Source: Fibrobacteraceae bacterium
GTDB lineage: Bacteria > Fibrobacterota > Fibrobacteria > Fibrobacterales > Fibrobacteraceae
Length of the DNA: 15,986 nucleotides
Direction of reading: 5' to 3'
Assembly: GCA_021443045.1 (NCBI GenBank)
Contig: JABUUT010000016.1
Location: 26,144-42,129 of the forward strand
The notes under the pieces were generated by a model. That model searched no databases and was not told the DNA's origin. It worked only from the letters and a program-made list of their open reading frames with translations. Every line of letters begins with the position of its first letter. Position 1 is the stretch's first letter. The translations under genes and the position numbers were made by a program. Positions 1 to 7,244 of the stretch are shown one piece after another.

Positions 1-308
1 TTGCATGGGATAATGGAACCTCCACGAATCTCCCGGCAGGTGGCGGCACCTTTTGCACCTTCACGGAACTCCCGCTCGATTTCGTCGGCGTGTTCGGGCA
101 TAAGGGTGCGTGCCGTGTGGATAGCGCCGCAGAGGCCACCGGGGGCACGACCTGCATTGAGCATACTGAATTCCTGGGCGAGGGCCATGGCCTCTTCCTC
201 GGTTTTACCGAGGGCAACTGCGTAGGCGTATGCCACCGACATGGCACAGTTGCCGCGGCGCTCCCTGTGCATATCACGGGCGATTTCTTCAATATCCACT
301 TCCGTCAT
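1..308 (-). CDS. C_GCAxxG_C_C-type putative redox protein (3' end outside window)
   Basis: The ATG at 308 is preceded by a good ribosome site (AGAGAGG, five bases upstream). 102 codons plus two bases are visible before the window edge, with no stop. Four cysteines are seen at residues 21, 60, 91 and 102. Cys21 lies in an N-C-A-x-S-V-A helix, Cys60 in G-G-L-C-G-A, Cys91 in C-R-E-I-R-G, and Cys102 follows I-I-P. This spacing (NCA, then GGxCGA, then C-x-x-I/L, then C) matches the small C_GCAxxG_C_C family, predicted to be redox-active or metal-binding but of unknown biochemical role. No signal peptide or membrane segment is visible, so it is probably cytoplasmic. It is divergent from the TerC gene and unrelated to the ribosomal operon. 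The family call is from motif reading only. The missing C-terminus could hold further cysteines. Confidence 0.6.
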   Translation of the reverse strand, partial: MTEVDIEEIARDMHRERRGNCAMSVAYAYAVALGKTEEEAMALAQEFSMLNAGRAPGGLCGAIHTARTLMPEHADEIEREFREGAKGAATCREIRGGSIIPC

Positions 309-322
309 AAAGACCTCTCTCA

Positions 323-420
323 ATCAAATTTTTGATACAAGGCTCCTCTAAAAATTTTCTCCTGGTTACTGTAACTTTTACGCAAAAAACAATCAACCAA
401 GTATAAGTTTTAGAGGTGCC
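323..420. promoter_or_regulatory. Divergent intergenic region with three inverted repeats
   Basis: The spacer between the cysteine-motif gene (minus) and terC (plus) carries three symmetric elements. ATCAAA-N2-TTTGAT lies at 323-336, directly upstream of the minus-strand ribosome site. GTTAC-N1-GTAAC lies at 365-375. A long inverted repeat pairs 341-353 with 408-420 (12 of 13 bases), and six T follow it on the plus strand. The first two have the size of half-sites for a dimeric repressor. The third could fold in RNA from either strand or act as a pair of protein sites in opposite orientation. Function is inferred and no regulator is encoded in the window. Confidence 0.4.
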
Positions 421-438
421 TTTTTTAAAAAATACAAA

Positions 439-470
439 TTGCCAAAGCCTTTAACAATTTTTTATCTTTG
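439..470 (+). promoter_or_regulatory. Candidate Bacteroidota-type promoter for terC
   Basis: TATCTTTG at 463-470 fits the Bacteroidota -7 element TAnnTTTG exactly. TTG at 439-441 lies 21 bases upstream as a possible -33 element. If used, transcription would start at about 474-477, on or next to the ATG at 475, giving a leaderless mRNA. No Shine-Dalgarno sequence precedes that ATG. The motif is short and the region AT-rich, so chance is possible. Confidence 0.45.
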
Positions 471-474
471 TAGC

Positions 475-1410
475 ATGGTTCTATTTTGGATACTTTTTCT
501 TGTTTTGGTAGCGGTTCTTTTAGCCCTGGATTTAGGGGTGTTCCATAAGAAAGACCATGTTATTGGTGTGGGAGAATCGTTGCGATGGACTCTCGTGTGG
601 ATTGGAGTTTCCCTTCTGTTTAGCATTGCCATATTTTTCTTGTACGGAAAAGGTATTTTGCAAAGCCCCACGGGGAGCATCTCCGGCAACGAAGCCATGC
701 TGGAGTACCTTACCGGCTACATCATCGAAAAATCCCTCTCCATGGACAACATTTTTGTAATGGTAGCCATCTTCGGATACTTCAAGATACCAGACATCCA
801 CCAGCATCGGGTGTTGTTCTGGGGAATTTTAGGTGCCATTATCTTACGCGGCATTTTCATTGTCGGAGGCACGGCCCTTGTAAACAACTTTTCATGGCTC
901 ATGTACGTGTTCGGAGTGGTTATTCTTATTAGTGCTGGTAAAATGCTTTTTGGCGGTGAAGAAGACAACGACATGGGCAACAATAGAATTGTGAAATTTG
1001 CCACAAAGTTTTTGCCGGTCACCCAAAATCACCACGGACACGACTTTACCATTTTAGAAAACGGAAAGCGGCTGTTTACGCCCCTATTTGTGGCACTTGT
1101 GGTCATCGAACTTTCCGATGTTCTTTTCGCCGTAGATTCCATCCCCGCAATATTCGGTGTTACCACAGACCCCTTCATTGTGTTCACCTCCAACATCATG
1201 GCCATTCTGGGGCTACGTTCCCTGTATTTTGCATTGGCCGCCATGCTTCATAAATTTGGAAAGCTAAAATACGCCATTGTTTTTATTCTCGCCTTTGTGG
1301 GCATAAAAATGCTCATTGTGGAATTTGTACATATTCCCACAGTAATTAGTTTATCTATAATTCTTGTTGCACTGATTTTAGGTGTGGTGGCAAGCCTTGT
1401 AAAAAAGTAG
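475..1410 (+). CDS. TerC-family integral membrane protein
   Basis: This 311-residue polytopic inner-membrane protein belongs to the TerC family, whose characterised members export manganese or are linked to tellurite resistance and to metallation of secreted proteins. Family marks seen are A-L-D-L-G-V-F-H-K-K near residue 17 (Asp19), E-K-S-L-S-M-D-N-I-F-V at 85-95 (Glu85, Asp91, Asn92) and E-L-S-D-V-L-F-A-V-D-S-I-P at 212-224 (Asp215, Asp221). These are the acidic membrane residues thought to bind the cation. A His-rich patch (N-H-H-G-H-D) lies at 185-190 in the central loop. About seven to nine hydrophobic segments are visible and the length is normal. The ATG at 475 is preferred over an in-frame TTG at 439, because family proteins begin directly with the first membrane helix and the upstream bases look like a promoter. 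The ion specificity cannot be told from sequence. Confidence 0.9.
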   Translation: MVLFWILFLVLVAVLLALDLGVFHKKDHVIGVGESLRWTLVWIGVSLLFSIAIFFLYGKGILQSPTGSISGNEAMLEYLTGYIIEKSLSMDNIFVMVAIFGYFKIPDIHQHRVLFWGILGAIILRGIFIVGGTALVNNFSWLMYVFGVVILISAGKMLFGGEEDNDMGNNRIVKFATKFLPVTQNHHGHDFTILENGKRLFTPLFVALVVIELSDVLFAVDSIPAIFGVTTDPFIVFTSNIMAILGLRSLYFALAAMLHKFGKLKYAIVFILAFVGIKMLIVEFVHIPTVISLSIILVALILGVVASLVKK

Positions 1411-1730
1411 TCTTAAGATAACAGTATAGCATTAATCTGGAAAAAAATCTATTTACACGAACCTGTTATATAAATCTTGAAATGTTGTTCTAGAAAAATC
1501 GGTTCTGTAAAGGCCGGAATTCACTTTTTTTGAAAATTTTAATGGCGGTGTACCAAAGAGCGCGATTTAAAGGGTAATTTCACCAGAACAACAAATCAAG
1601 TTCAAAACTATGGAAAGTAAAACGATATATTTCATATAAATTTCCCTGTTCAAAACTATTCTTATACCTACTGCATTTCAAGTAAATTATTCAAAACAAA
1701 TACCGAGGCACACGCATTTCTTACAAAACA
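1411..1730. other. AT-rich intergenic region with no gene
   Basis: I see no credible coding sequence between the terC stop and the rpsG terminator. Only very short ATG-initiated frames of about ten codons occur, without ribosome sites. A weak five-pair stem (1500-1504 with 1512-1516) followed by seven T at 1525-1531 could be a poor terminator for terC. A 9-base inverted repeat (1483-1491 with 1585-1593) is also present. Neither is convincing. Confidence 0.5.
1600..1697. repeat. Short degenerate direct repeats (TTCAAAAC core)
   Basis: The 12-mer GTTCAAAACTAT occurs at 1600-1611 and again at 1648-1659, and the core TTCAAAAC occurs a third time at 1690-1697. The copies are 48 and 41 bases apart. 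The second and third copies also share ATACC and GCATTTC further on. This may be a decayed tandem repeat in non-coding DNA, or chance in AT-rich sequence. Confidence 0.3.
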
Positions 1731-1761
1731 GAAAAGCCCCGCGGCTTTTAGCCACGGGACT
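1731..1761 (-). terminator. Rho-independent terminator after rpsG
   Basis: On the minus strand an 11-pair stem forms between 1751-1761 and 1735-1745 (two U-G wobbles), with a five-base loop TAAAA. A U-rich tail of TTTTC, then TGTTTTG, follows. It lies about 80 bases after the rpsG stop and closes the long minus-strand block. The plus-strand side has a weaker T-rich tail, so it could also stop terC read-through. Confidence 0.9.
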
Positions 1762-1841
1762 CTTTCTAGGATCTTGTGCTTGCGCAGACAAACTGCTGCG
1801 TGCAAACAGGGTGTTGCTTGCAATTAATCTGCGCGATGCAA

Positions 1842-2318
1842 TTAGAAACGGAAGTGGGCAAAAGCCTTGTTGGCTTCGGCCATCTTGTGTGTGTCGTTCT
1901 TCTTGCGAACAGCATTGCCTTCGTTGTTCTTGGCAGCAACCAATTCTGCAGCCAAGCGGAGAGCCATGTTTGGTTCATTGCGCTTGCGGGCTGCATCAAG
2001 GAGCCAGCGGAGAGCCAAAGCCTTGGCGCGATCTGGTGCCACTTCCATAGGAACCTGGTAGTTGGCACCACCGATACGGCGGGACTTCACTTCGAGACGA
2101 GGCTTAATGTTTTCGAGACAGATTTCGAACTTTTCCAGTGGGCTTTCCTTGCCTTCAACTTTCTTGTCGAGGGTTTCGAGAGCGGTGTACACGATCTGTT
2201 CTGCAATTGTCTTCTTGCCTTCCTTGAGAACTACGCCAACAAGTTCAGTAACCAGTGTGGACTTGTAACGTGGATCTGGGAAAATTGCGCGGTGGAGAGC
2301 CTTTCTTCTTCTAGACAT
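1842..2318 (-). CDS. rpsG: 30S ribosomal protein S7
   Basis: Ribosomal protein uS7 nucleates assembly of the 30S head by binding the 3' domain of 16S rRNA and lines the E-site exit channel. The 158 residues are the usual bacterial length (about 156). They start with the typical M-S-R-R-R-K-A pattern and contain the conserved R-I-G-G-A-N-Y-Q-V-P segment near residues 81-90 and A-L-R-W-L-L-D-A-A-R at 102-111. The ATG at 2318 has GGGAG six bases upstream, and the gap to rpsL is 11 bases, so the two are cotranscribed. In most bacteria fusA follows rpsG. Here the terminator comes instead and fusA is absent from the window. Confidence 0.97.
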   Translation of the reverse strand: MSRRRKALHRAIFPDPRYKSTLVTELVGVVLKEGKKTIAEQIVYTALETLDKKVEGKESPLEKFEICLENIKPRLEVKSRRIGGANYQVPMEVAPDRAKALALRWLLDAARKRNEPNMALRLAAELVAAKNNEGNAVRKKNDTHKMAEANKAFAHFRF

Positions 2319-2329
2319 ATTTTACTCCC

Positions 2330-2719
2330 TTACTTCTTTGCTGGTGCAGCGCCTTTTTTCTTAACGCCGTACTTAGAGCGACCATTTTGACGACCGTTAA
2401 CAGCCTGGGTATCCAAGGCGCCACGGATAATGTGGTAACGAACACCAGGAACGTCCTTAACACGACCACCGCGAATAAGCACAATGGAGTGTTCCTGAAG
2501 GTTGTGGCCTTCACCTGGGATGTAAGCGGTAACTTCCATCTTATTGGAGAGACGAACACGGGCAATCTTACGGAGAGCGGAGTTCGGCTTCTTAGGGGTG
2601 CTGGTGTAAACACGGGTGCAAACGCCGCGCTTCTGAGGACAAGACTTGAGTGCTACGGAAGCAGTCTTGTTTGTAATCTGTTCACGTCCGTTGCGGACGA
2701 GCTGTTGAATAGTTGGCAC
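2330..2719 (-). CDS. rpsL: 30S ribosomal protein S12
   Basis: Ribosomal protein uS12 sits at the decoding centre and controls tRNA selection accuracy. The 129 residues contain the hallmark C-P-Q-K-R-G-V-C segment, T-P-K-K-P-N-S-A-L-R at 41-50, and G-G-R-V-K-D at 84-89. Lys43, Lys44 and Lys88, which are changed in streptomycin-resistant mutants, are all the wild-type residues. The start codon is GTG at 2719, supported by AGGAG six bases upstream. The family N-terminus (P-T-I-x-Q-L-V-R) begins exactly there. The tail is Lys- and Ala-rich. It is followed by rpsG and preceded by a 69-base gap with a promoter candidate after rpoC. Confidence 0.97.
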   Translation of the reverse strand: MPTIQQLVRNGREQITNKTASVALKSCPQKRGVCTRVYTSTPKKPNSALRKIARVRLSNKMEVTAYIPGEGHNLQEHSIVLIRGGRVKDVPGVRYHIIRGALDTQAVNGRQNGRSKYGVKKKGAAPAKK

Positions 2720-2744
2720 TGTAATCTCCTAGATTTTTGAAGTG

Positions 2745-2774
2745 CAAATATAGTTTTTTTTCCAGTTGTTTCAA
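2745..2774 (-). promoter_or_regulatory. Candidate promoter for rpsL-rpsG
   Basis: On the minus strand TTG (2774-2772) and TATATTTG (2752-2745) are separated by exactly 19 bases, matching the Bacteroidota consensus TTG-N19-TAnnTTTG. The same bases also read as a sigma70-like TTGAAA, 16 bases, TATATT. Either reading puts the start site about 20 bases before the rpsL GTG, leaving room for the ribosome site. No terminator follows rpoC, so rpsL may also be reached by read-through. Confidence 0.55.
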
Positions 2775-2788
2775 GTACTTAAGTGAAA

Positions 2789-5700
2789 TTACTCCATATC
2801 ATCATCATCAGAGGAGCCAATTTCGTTATCCAGCATCTGGATTCCGCTGTCGGCTTCGTAGTGGTTGGCCTGCACATTCTGCAAGCGTGCCCGTTCTTCG
2901 GCTTCTGCGTCAGAGTCGGTTACAACTACGTTTCTGAGATGGCGGGCGCCTGTTCCGCATGGGATAAGGCGGCCCATAATCACGTTTTCCTTGAGGCCAA
3001 GAAGTGGGTCCACACGACCTTCAATGGAGGCACGGGTCAAAATCTTGGTTGTTTCCTGGAAGGAGCAAGCGGAAATGAAGCTATCCGTAGCCAAGGAAGC
3101 CTTGGTAATACCCAGAAGCATTGGCTCAAATGTAGCTTCGGCCTTTCCAACACCGCGGAGGCGATCGTTTTCGGCACGGAAACGCACCTTGGAAACTTCT
3201 TCGCCTGGGAGGAAATCAGATTCGCCTGGGTCTACAATACGGATTCTGCGCATCATCTGACGAACGATACATTCAATATGCTTATCAGCAATAGCAACGC
3301 CCTGTAAGCGGTACACGGCTTGAATTTCGTTCACCAGGTGACGTTGGACATCTTCTGGTCCGAGGACGTCGAGGATGTCATGTGGATCCACGCTACCTTC
3401 ACTGATCTTCTGACCAGCTTTCACGCGGTCACCTTCGTTCACCGCCAAATGAACGCCATGAGGAACCAGCACATTCTCTTCATTGTCGTCCATCTTAATG
3501 ATAACTTCTTGATGTCCACGAACTTCGGGGCCGTAAGATACGAGACCGTCGATCGGGGCAATAAATGCCTTGTTCTTTGGAACGCGAGCTTCAAAGAGTT
3601 CGGCCACGCGAGGAAGACCACCGGTAATATCGCGGGTCTTACCTGCTGCGCGAGGTAACTTAGCCACAGTCTGACCAACAGTAACGGAGTCACCTTCATG
3701 AACGGTCAGAATAGCTCCGTCTGGGAGCATGAAGTGGCCAATCTTGTTGCCGGAAGCATCGGAAATGCTAATAGCTGGGCGGCGTTTTCCGCGCTTATCG
3801 CTAATCACAATCCAAGTTTCCACATCGGTAACTTCGTCTTTTTCTACACGGAAGGTTGCGTTTTCAACCAAGTCGATGAACTGCACCTTACCTTGAACGT
3901 TACTGATGATTGGGCTGTTATAGGGATCCCATTCGAACATCACATCGCCCTTGTTTACCTTGGCGTTGTTTGCAACGAAGAGGAGAGAACCATAAGGAAT
4001 TTGGTAACGGCCCTTGTTAATTCCGCTTTCATCGAAAATAACAAGTTCGGCCATACGGCTCATTACAACCTTCTGACCTTCGTGGTCTACAGTTTCCATG
4101 TTTTCCAATTCCACATGACCGGAAACGGAAGCCTTCTTGCTGTTTTCAACAGTAAGACGGGAGGAAGCACCACCAATATGGAAGGTACGAAGGGTAAGCT
4201 GAGTACCTGGTTCACCGATGGACTGTGCAGCGAGAACACCCACTGCTTCACCCAGGTCAACGGGACGACCAGAGGCCAGCATACGGCCGTAGCACTTGGC
4301 GCAAACACCGGTGCGGGATTCGCAGGTGAGCACGGAGCGCATTTTAATGTGTTCGAGACCAGAAGCCTGAATCTTGGGGAGGTCTCGTTCGGTAACCAGT
4401 TCGCCAGCCTTAACAATGACTTCGCCTGTAACAGGATGCTTGATGTCATCTACTGGGGCACGACCCAAAAGACGTTCTTCGAGAGCGATAACCGTATCGT
4501 CACCGTCCTTGAAGGCAGACACTTCGATACCTTCCTTGGTACCGCAGTCAGGTTCTGTAACAACCAAGTCTTGGGCAACATCCACGAGACGACGAGTAAG
4601 GTAACCGGCATCAGCAGTCTTAAGAGCTGTATCAGCCAAACCCTTACGGGCACCGTGAGAGGAAATAAAGTATTCCATCACGTTCAAGCCTTCGCGGAAG
4701 CAAGACTTAATTGGGTTTTCAATAACTTCCTGACCACCCAGTTGCTTAATAGGCTTCTGCATCAATCCGCGCATACCAGACAACTGCTTAATCTGTTCAC
4801 GGCTACCACGAGCACCGGAGTCAGCCATCATGTAAACAGGGTTAAAGCCGTCGCGGTCGCGGGAGAGAAGATCCCACTGCTTGGCAGCAACATCGTTTGT
4901 GGTCTTGGACCAGACGTCAATAATCTGGTTGTAGCGTTCACCGTCGGTAATCACACCATCTTCGTAAAGGCTGCGAATCTGGGAAACCTTTTCGTCGGCG
5001 GCATCCAGCATTTGCTGCTTGCCGATACCGTCACCACTGTTCTTTTCGTCTGGGATAAGCATTTCGGCAATAGCCACAGAAGAACCAGCGCGGGTAGCCC
5101 ACTTGTAACCGTTGGCCTTAAGGTCATCCAGGTAGTCAACGGTAACGCGGTTACCAGTGCGACGATACAGGTCGTCGATGGACTTTGCAATAACCTTCTT
5201 ACCAAAGGTTTCGTTGGCGTATCCCAATTCATTTGGAACAAATTCATTAAAGATAATGCGACCAACGGTGGTCTTGATAACGTTTGTATCCTTAAGGGTC
5301 AGGAACTTGATTTTTTCACCGGCCTTTACGGATACTTCCATATTGCCGTTGTCATCTGCAAGTTCGCGAACCATGGTGGCATCCTTTTCCAGGGCGCCCA
5401 TGTAAATCTTGCGGCCAGCAGGAAGCTTTAGGTACACGTTGGCGTTAAGGTCAACAACACCATTTTCGTAGGCACGAATAGCTTCGGCTGGGTCGAAGAA
5501 GTGCATTCCTTCACCCTTGCGGCCTGGACGTGGCTTGGTGAGGTAGTACAGACCAAGCACAATATCTTGACCAGGAACAGCGATTGGCTGACCGGAAGCA
5601 GGGTGAAGAATGTTGTTGGAAGACAACATGAGCACGCGGCATTCCAGCTGGGTTTCAAAGGAAAGTGGCAAGTGGCAAGCCATCTGGTCACCGTCGAAGT

Positions 5701-7243
5701 CAGCGTTAAAGGCTGTACATACGAGAGGGTGCAAACGAATTGCATTACCTTCGATAAGTTTTGGATAGAAGGCCTGGATACCAAGGCGGTGCAGGGTAGG
5801 AGCACGGTTCAGCATCACTGGATGGTCTTCGATAATTTGTTCAAGAATGTCCCAAACTTCGGGGCGTTCTGCATCAACATACTTCTTGGCAGACTTGAGG
5901 GTATAAACAATACCTTCTTCTTCCAAGCGTTGGATGATAAATGGCTTGTAGAGTTCCAGAGCCATGCGCTTTGGAAGACCGCACTGGTGCATGCGAAGTT
6001 CCGGGCCCACCACAATAACGGAACGGCCAGAGTAGTCCACACGCTTACCCAAGAGGTTCATACGGAAGCGACCCTGCTTACCCTTGAGGAGTTCAGCCAG
6101 GCTCTTGAGAGGACGTGCAGAACCTGCACGAGCTGTACGGCGACCACTGTCGAACAGTTGGTCTACAGCTTCTTGAAGCATACGCTTTTCGTTGCACAGA
6201 ATCACGTTCGGGGCACGAATGTCGATAAGCTTCTTCAAACGGTTGTTGCGGTTGATAACGCGACGATAGAGTTCGTTAAGGTCGGAGGTTGCAAAGCGAC
6301 CACCTTCCAGAGGAACCAGAGGGCGCAAATCAGGTGGAATTACTGGAAGCACATCCAGTATCATCCAAGAAGGCTGGTTTGCTAAAAGACGGAATTCATT
6401 AGGATACTGGCGACGGAATTCTTCGTAGGCGTCAGCCATAATGTAGTTGTCGTGCTTAGCGGAGTAGGCAGCCTTAAAGTCGGCCACAGCTTCGGCCAAG
6501 CCCTTGAGCCAAGCCTTGCCAGAATCACGGGAAGGATCCGGGTTGTTGTAGTAGCTCTGGAAGCATTCCATCTGGGACTTCTTGAAGGCTTCTACAATCT
6601 TGAGGCGTTTTACAGCTTCATCGCGCTTTGTCTTGGACTTTTGCTGAGCCTGAAGTCGGAGTTCGTCAGAAAGTTTGGTAAGGTCGAGACGATCCAGCAA
6701 CTGCTTAATGGCAGAAGCACCCATCTTGGCTTCAAACTTACGGCCTTCCTGCACCAAGTCTTGATAAGTGTTTTCATCAATCAGGGTGTTTTCTTCCAGG
6801 TCGGCGTCACCACCATCAATCACCACATATTTTTCGTAGTAGATGATGTGTTCCAAGTCCTTGGTGTTCAAGTTGAGGAGAGCGCCAATGACACAAGGCT
6901 GGTTGCGAACAAACCAGGTGTGAGCCAGAGGAATGGCCAGTTCGATATGACCCATGCGTTCACGACGAACCTTGGAATGTGTAACTTCAACGCCGCAACG
7001 GTCGCAAATAACGCCCTTAAAGCGGATGCGCTTGAACTTACCGCAGTTACATTCCCAGTTCTTCACAGGGCCAAAGATCTTTTCACAGAAAAGACCATCC
7101 TTTTCAGGCTTAAAGGAACGGTAGTTGATGGTTTCTGGCTTGGTCACTTCACCAAAGGACCAGTAACGGATCAAGTCCGGAGCGGCGAGATGTATGGAAA
7201 TGTCGCCGGAATTATCAGATTGTTCAATCATTTCTTCGGACAT
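2789..7243 (-). CDS. rpoC: DNA-directed RNA polymerase subunit beta'
   Basis: This is the largest core RNA polymerase subunit, forming the clamp and half of the active site. The ATG at 7243 (1484 residues) is chosen over upstream ATGs at 7258 and 7273 because GGAGAT at 7251-7256 is a well-placed ribosome site and one base separates it from the rpoB stop. Domains seen: zinc ribbon 1 (Cys65, 67, 80, 83); lid and rudder segments around G-G-R-F-A-T-S-D (314-321); catalytic N-A-D-F-D-G-D at 513-519 (Asp515, 517, 519 hold Mg2+); bridge-helix region about 859-891; zinc site 2 (Cys900, 974, 981, 984); trigger loop about 1000-1026. It is interrupted by an SI3-type insertion at about 1027-1202. The tail is acidic. 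Oddities are an extra segment of about 64 residues near 224-288 and a five-residue insert after R-G-L-M-Q-K-P at 825-831. Confidence 0.98.
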   Translation of the reverse strand: MSEEMIEQSDNSGDISIHLAAPDLIRYWSFGEVTKPETINYRSFKPEKDGLFCEKIFGPVKNWECNCGKFKRIRFKGVICDRCGVEVTHSKVRRERMGHIELAIPLAHTWFVRNQPCVIGALLNLNTKDLEHIIYYEKYVVIDGGDADLEENTLIDENTYQDLVQEGRKFEAKMGASAIKQLLDRLDLTKLSDELRLQAQQKSKTKRDEAVKRLKIVEAFKKSQMECFQSYYNNPDPSRDSGKAWLKGLAEAVADFKAAYSAKHDNYIMADAYEEFRRQYPNEFRLLANQPSWMILDVLPVIPPDLRPLVPLEGGRFATSDLNELYRRVINRNNRLKKLIDIRAPNVILCNEKRMLQEAVDQLFDSGRRTARAGSARPLKSLAELLKGKQGRFRMNLLGKRVDYSGRSVIVVGPELRMHQCGLPKRMALELYKPFIIQRLEEEGIVYTLKSAKKYVDAERPEVWDILEQIIEDHPVMLNRAPTLHRLGIQAFYPKLIEGNAIRLHPLVCTAFNADFDGDQMACHLPLSFETQLECRVLMLSSNNILHPASGQPIAVPGQDIVLGLYYLTKPRPGRKGEGMHFFDPAEAIRAYENGVVDLNANVYLKLPAGRKIYMGALEKDATMVRELADDNGNMEVSVKAGEKIKFLTLKDTNVIKTTVGRIIFNEFVPNELGYANETFGKKVIAKSIDDLYRRTGNRVTVDYLDDLKANGYKWATRAGSSVAIAEMLIPDEKNSGDGIGKQQMLDAADEKVSQIRSLYEDGVITDGERYNQIIDVWSKTTNDVAAKQWDLLSRDRDGFNPVYMMADSGARGSREQIKQLSGMRGLMQKPIKQLGGQEVIENPIKSCFREGLNVMEYFISSHGARKGLADTALKTADAGYLTRRLVDVAQDLVVTEPDCGTKEGIEVSAFKDGDDTVIALEERLLGRAPVDDIKHPVTGEVIVKAGELVTERDLPKIQASGLEHIKMRSVLTCESRTGVCAKCYGRMLASGRPVDLGEAVGVLAAQSIGEPGTQLTLRTFHIGGASSRLTVENSKKASVSGHVELENMETVDHEGQKVVMSRMAELVIFDESGINKGRYQIPYGSLLFVANNAKVNKGDVMFEWDPYNSPIISNVQGKVQFIDLVENATFRVEKDEVTDVETWIVISDKRGKRRPAISISDASGNKIGHFMLPDGAILTVHEGDSVTVGQTVAKLPRAAGKTRDITGGLPRVAELFEARVPKNKAFIAPIDGLVSYGPEVRGHQEVIIKMDDNEENVLVPHGVHLAVNEGDRVKAGQKISEGSVDPHDILDVLGPEDVQRHLVNEIQAVYRLQGVAIADKHIECIVRQMMRRIRIVDPGESDFLPGEEVSKVRFRAENDRLRGVGKAEATFEPMLLGITKASLATDSFISACSFQETTKILTRASIEGRVDPLLGLKENVIMGRLIPCGTGARHLRNVVVTDSDAEAEERARLQNVQANHYEADSGIQMLDNEIGSSDDDDME

Positions 7244-7244
7244 A

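Noticed and set aside
1..335. Plus-strand open frames at the left edge
   Set aside because: They lie opposite the minus-strand cysteine-motif gene, which has a ribosome site and family motifs. The plus-strand products look like nothing known.
309..474. A yybP-ykoY manganese riboswitch upstream of terC, which precedes TerC-family genes in E. coli and Bacillus
   Set aside because: The conserved loop sequences of that riboswitch are not visible on the plus strand, and the promoter candidate at 439-470 would leave no leader RNA.
439..474. TTG start for terC, adding 12 residues
   Set aside because: The added residues are not typical of the family, no ribosome site precedes them, and the bases fit a promoter better.
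1411..1730. Small genes or an sRNA in the terC-rpsG spacer
   Set aside because: Only frames of about ten codons without ribosome sites were found, and no clear promoter-plus-terminator pair marks an sRNA.
3698..5431. A 577-codon open frame on the plus strand, antisense to rpoC
   Set aside because: It has the same cause as the rpoB antisense frame: it is in register with rpoC, and open only because rpoC avoids TTA, CTA and TCA codons.
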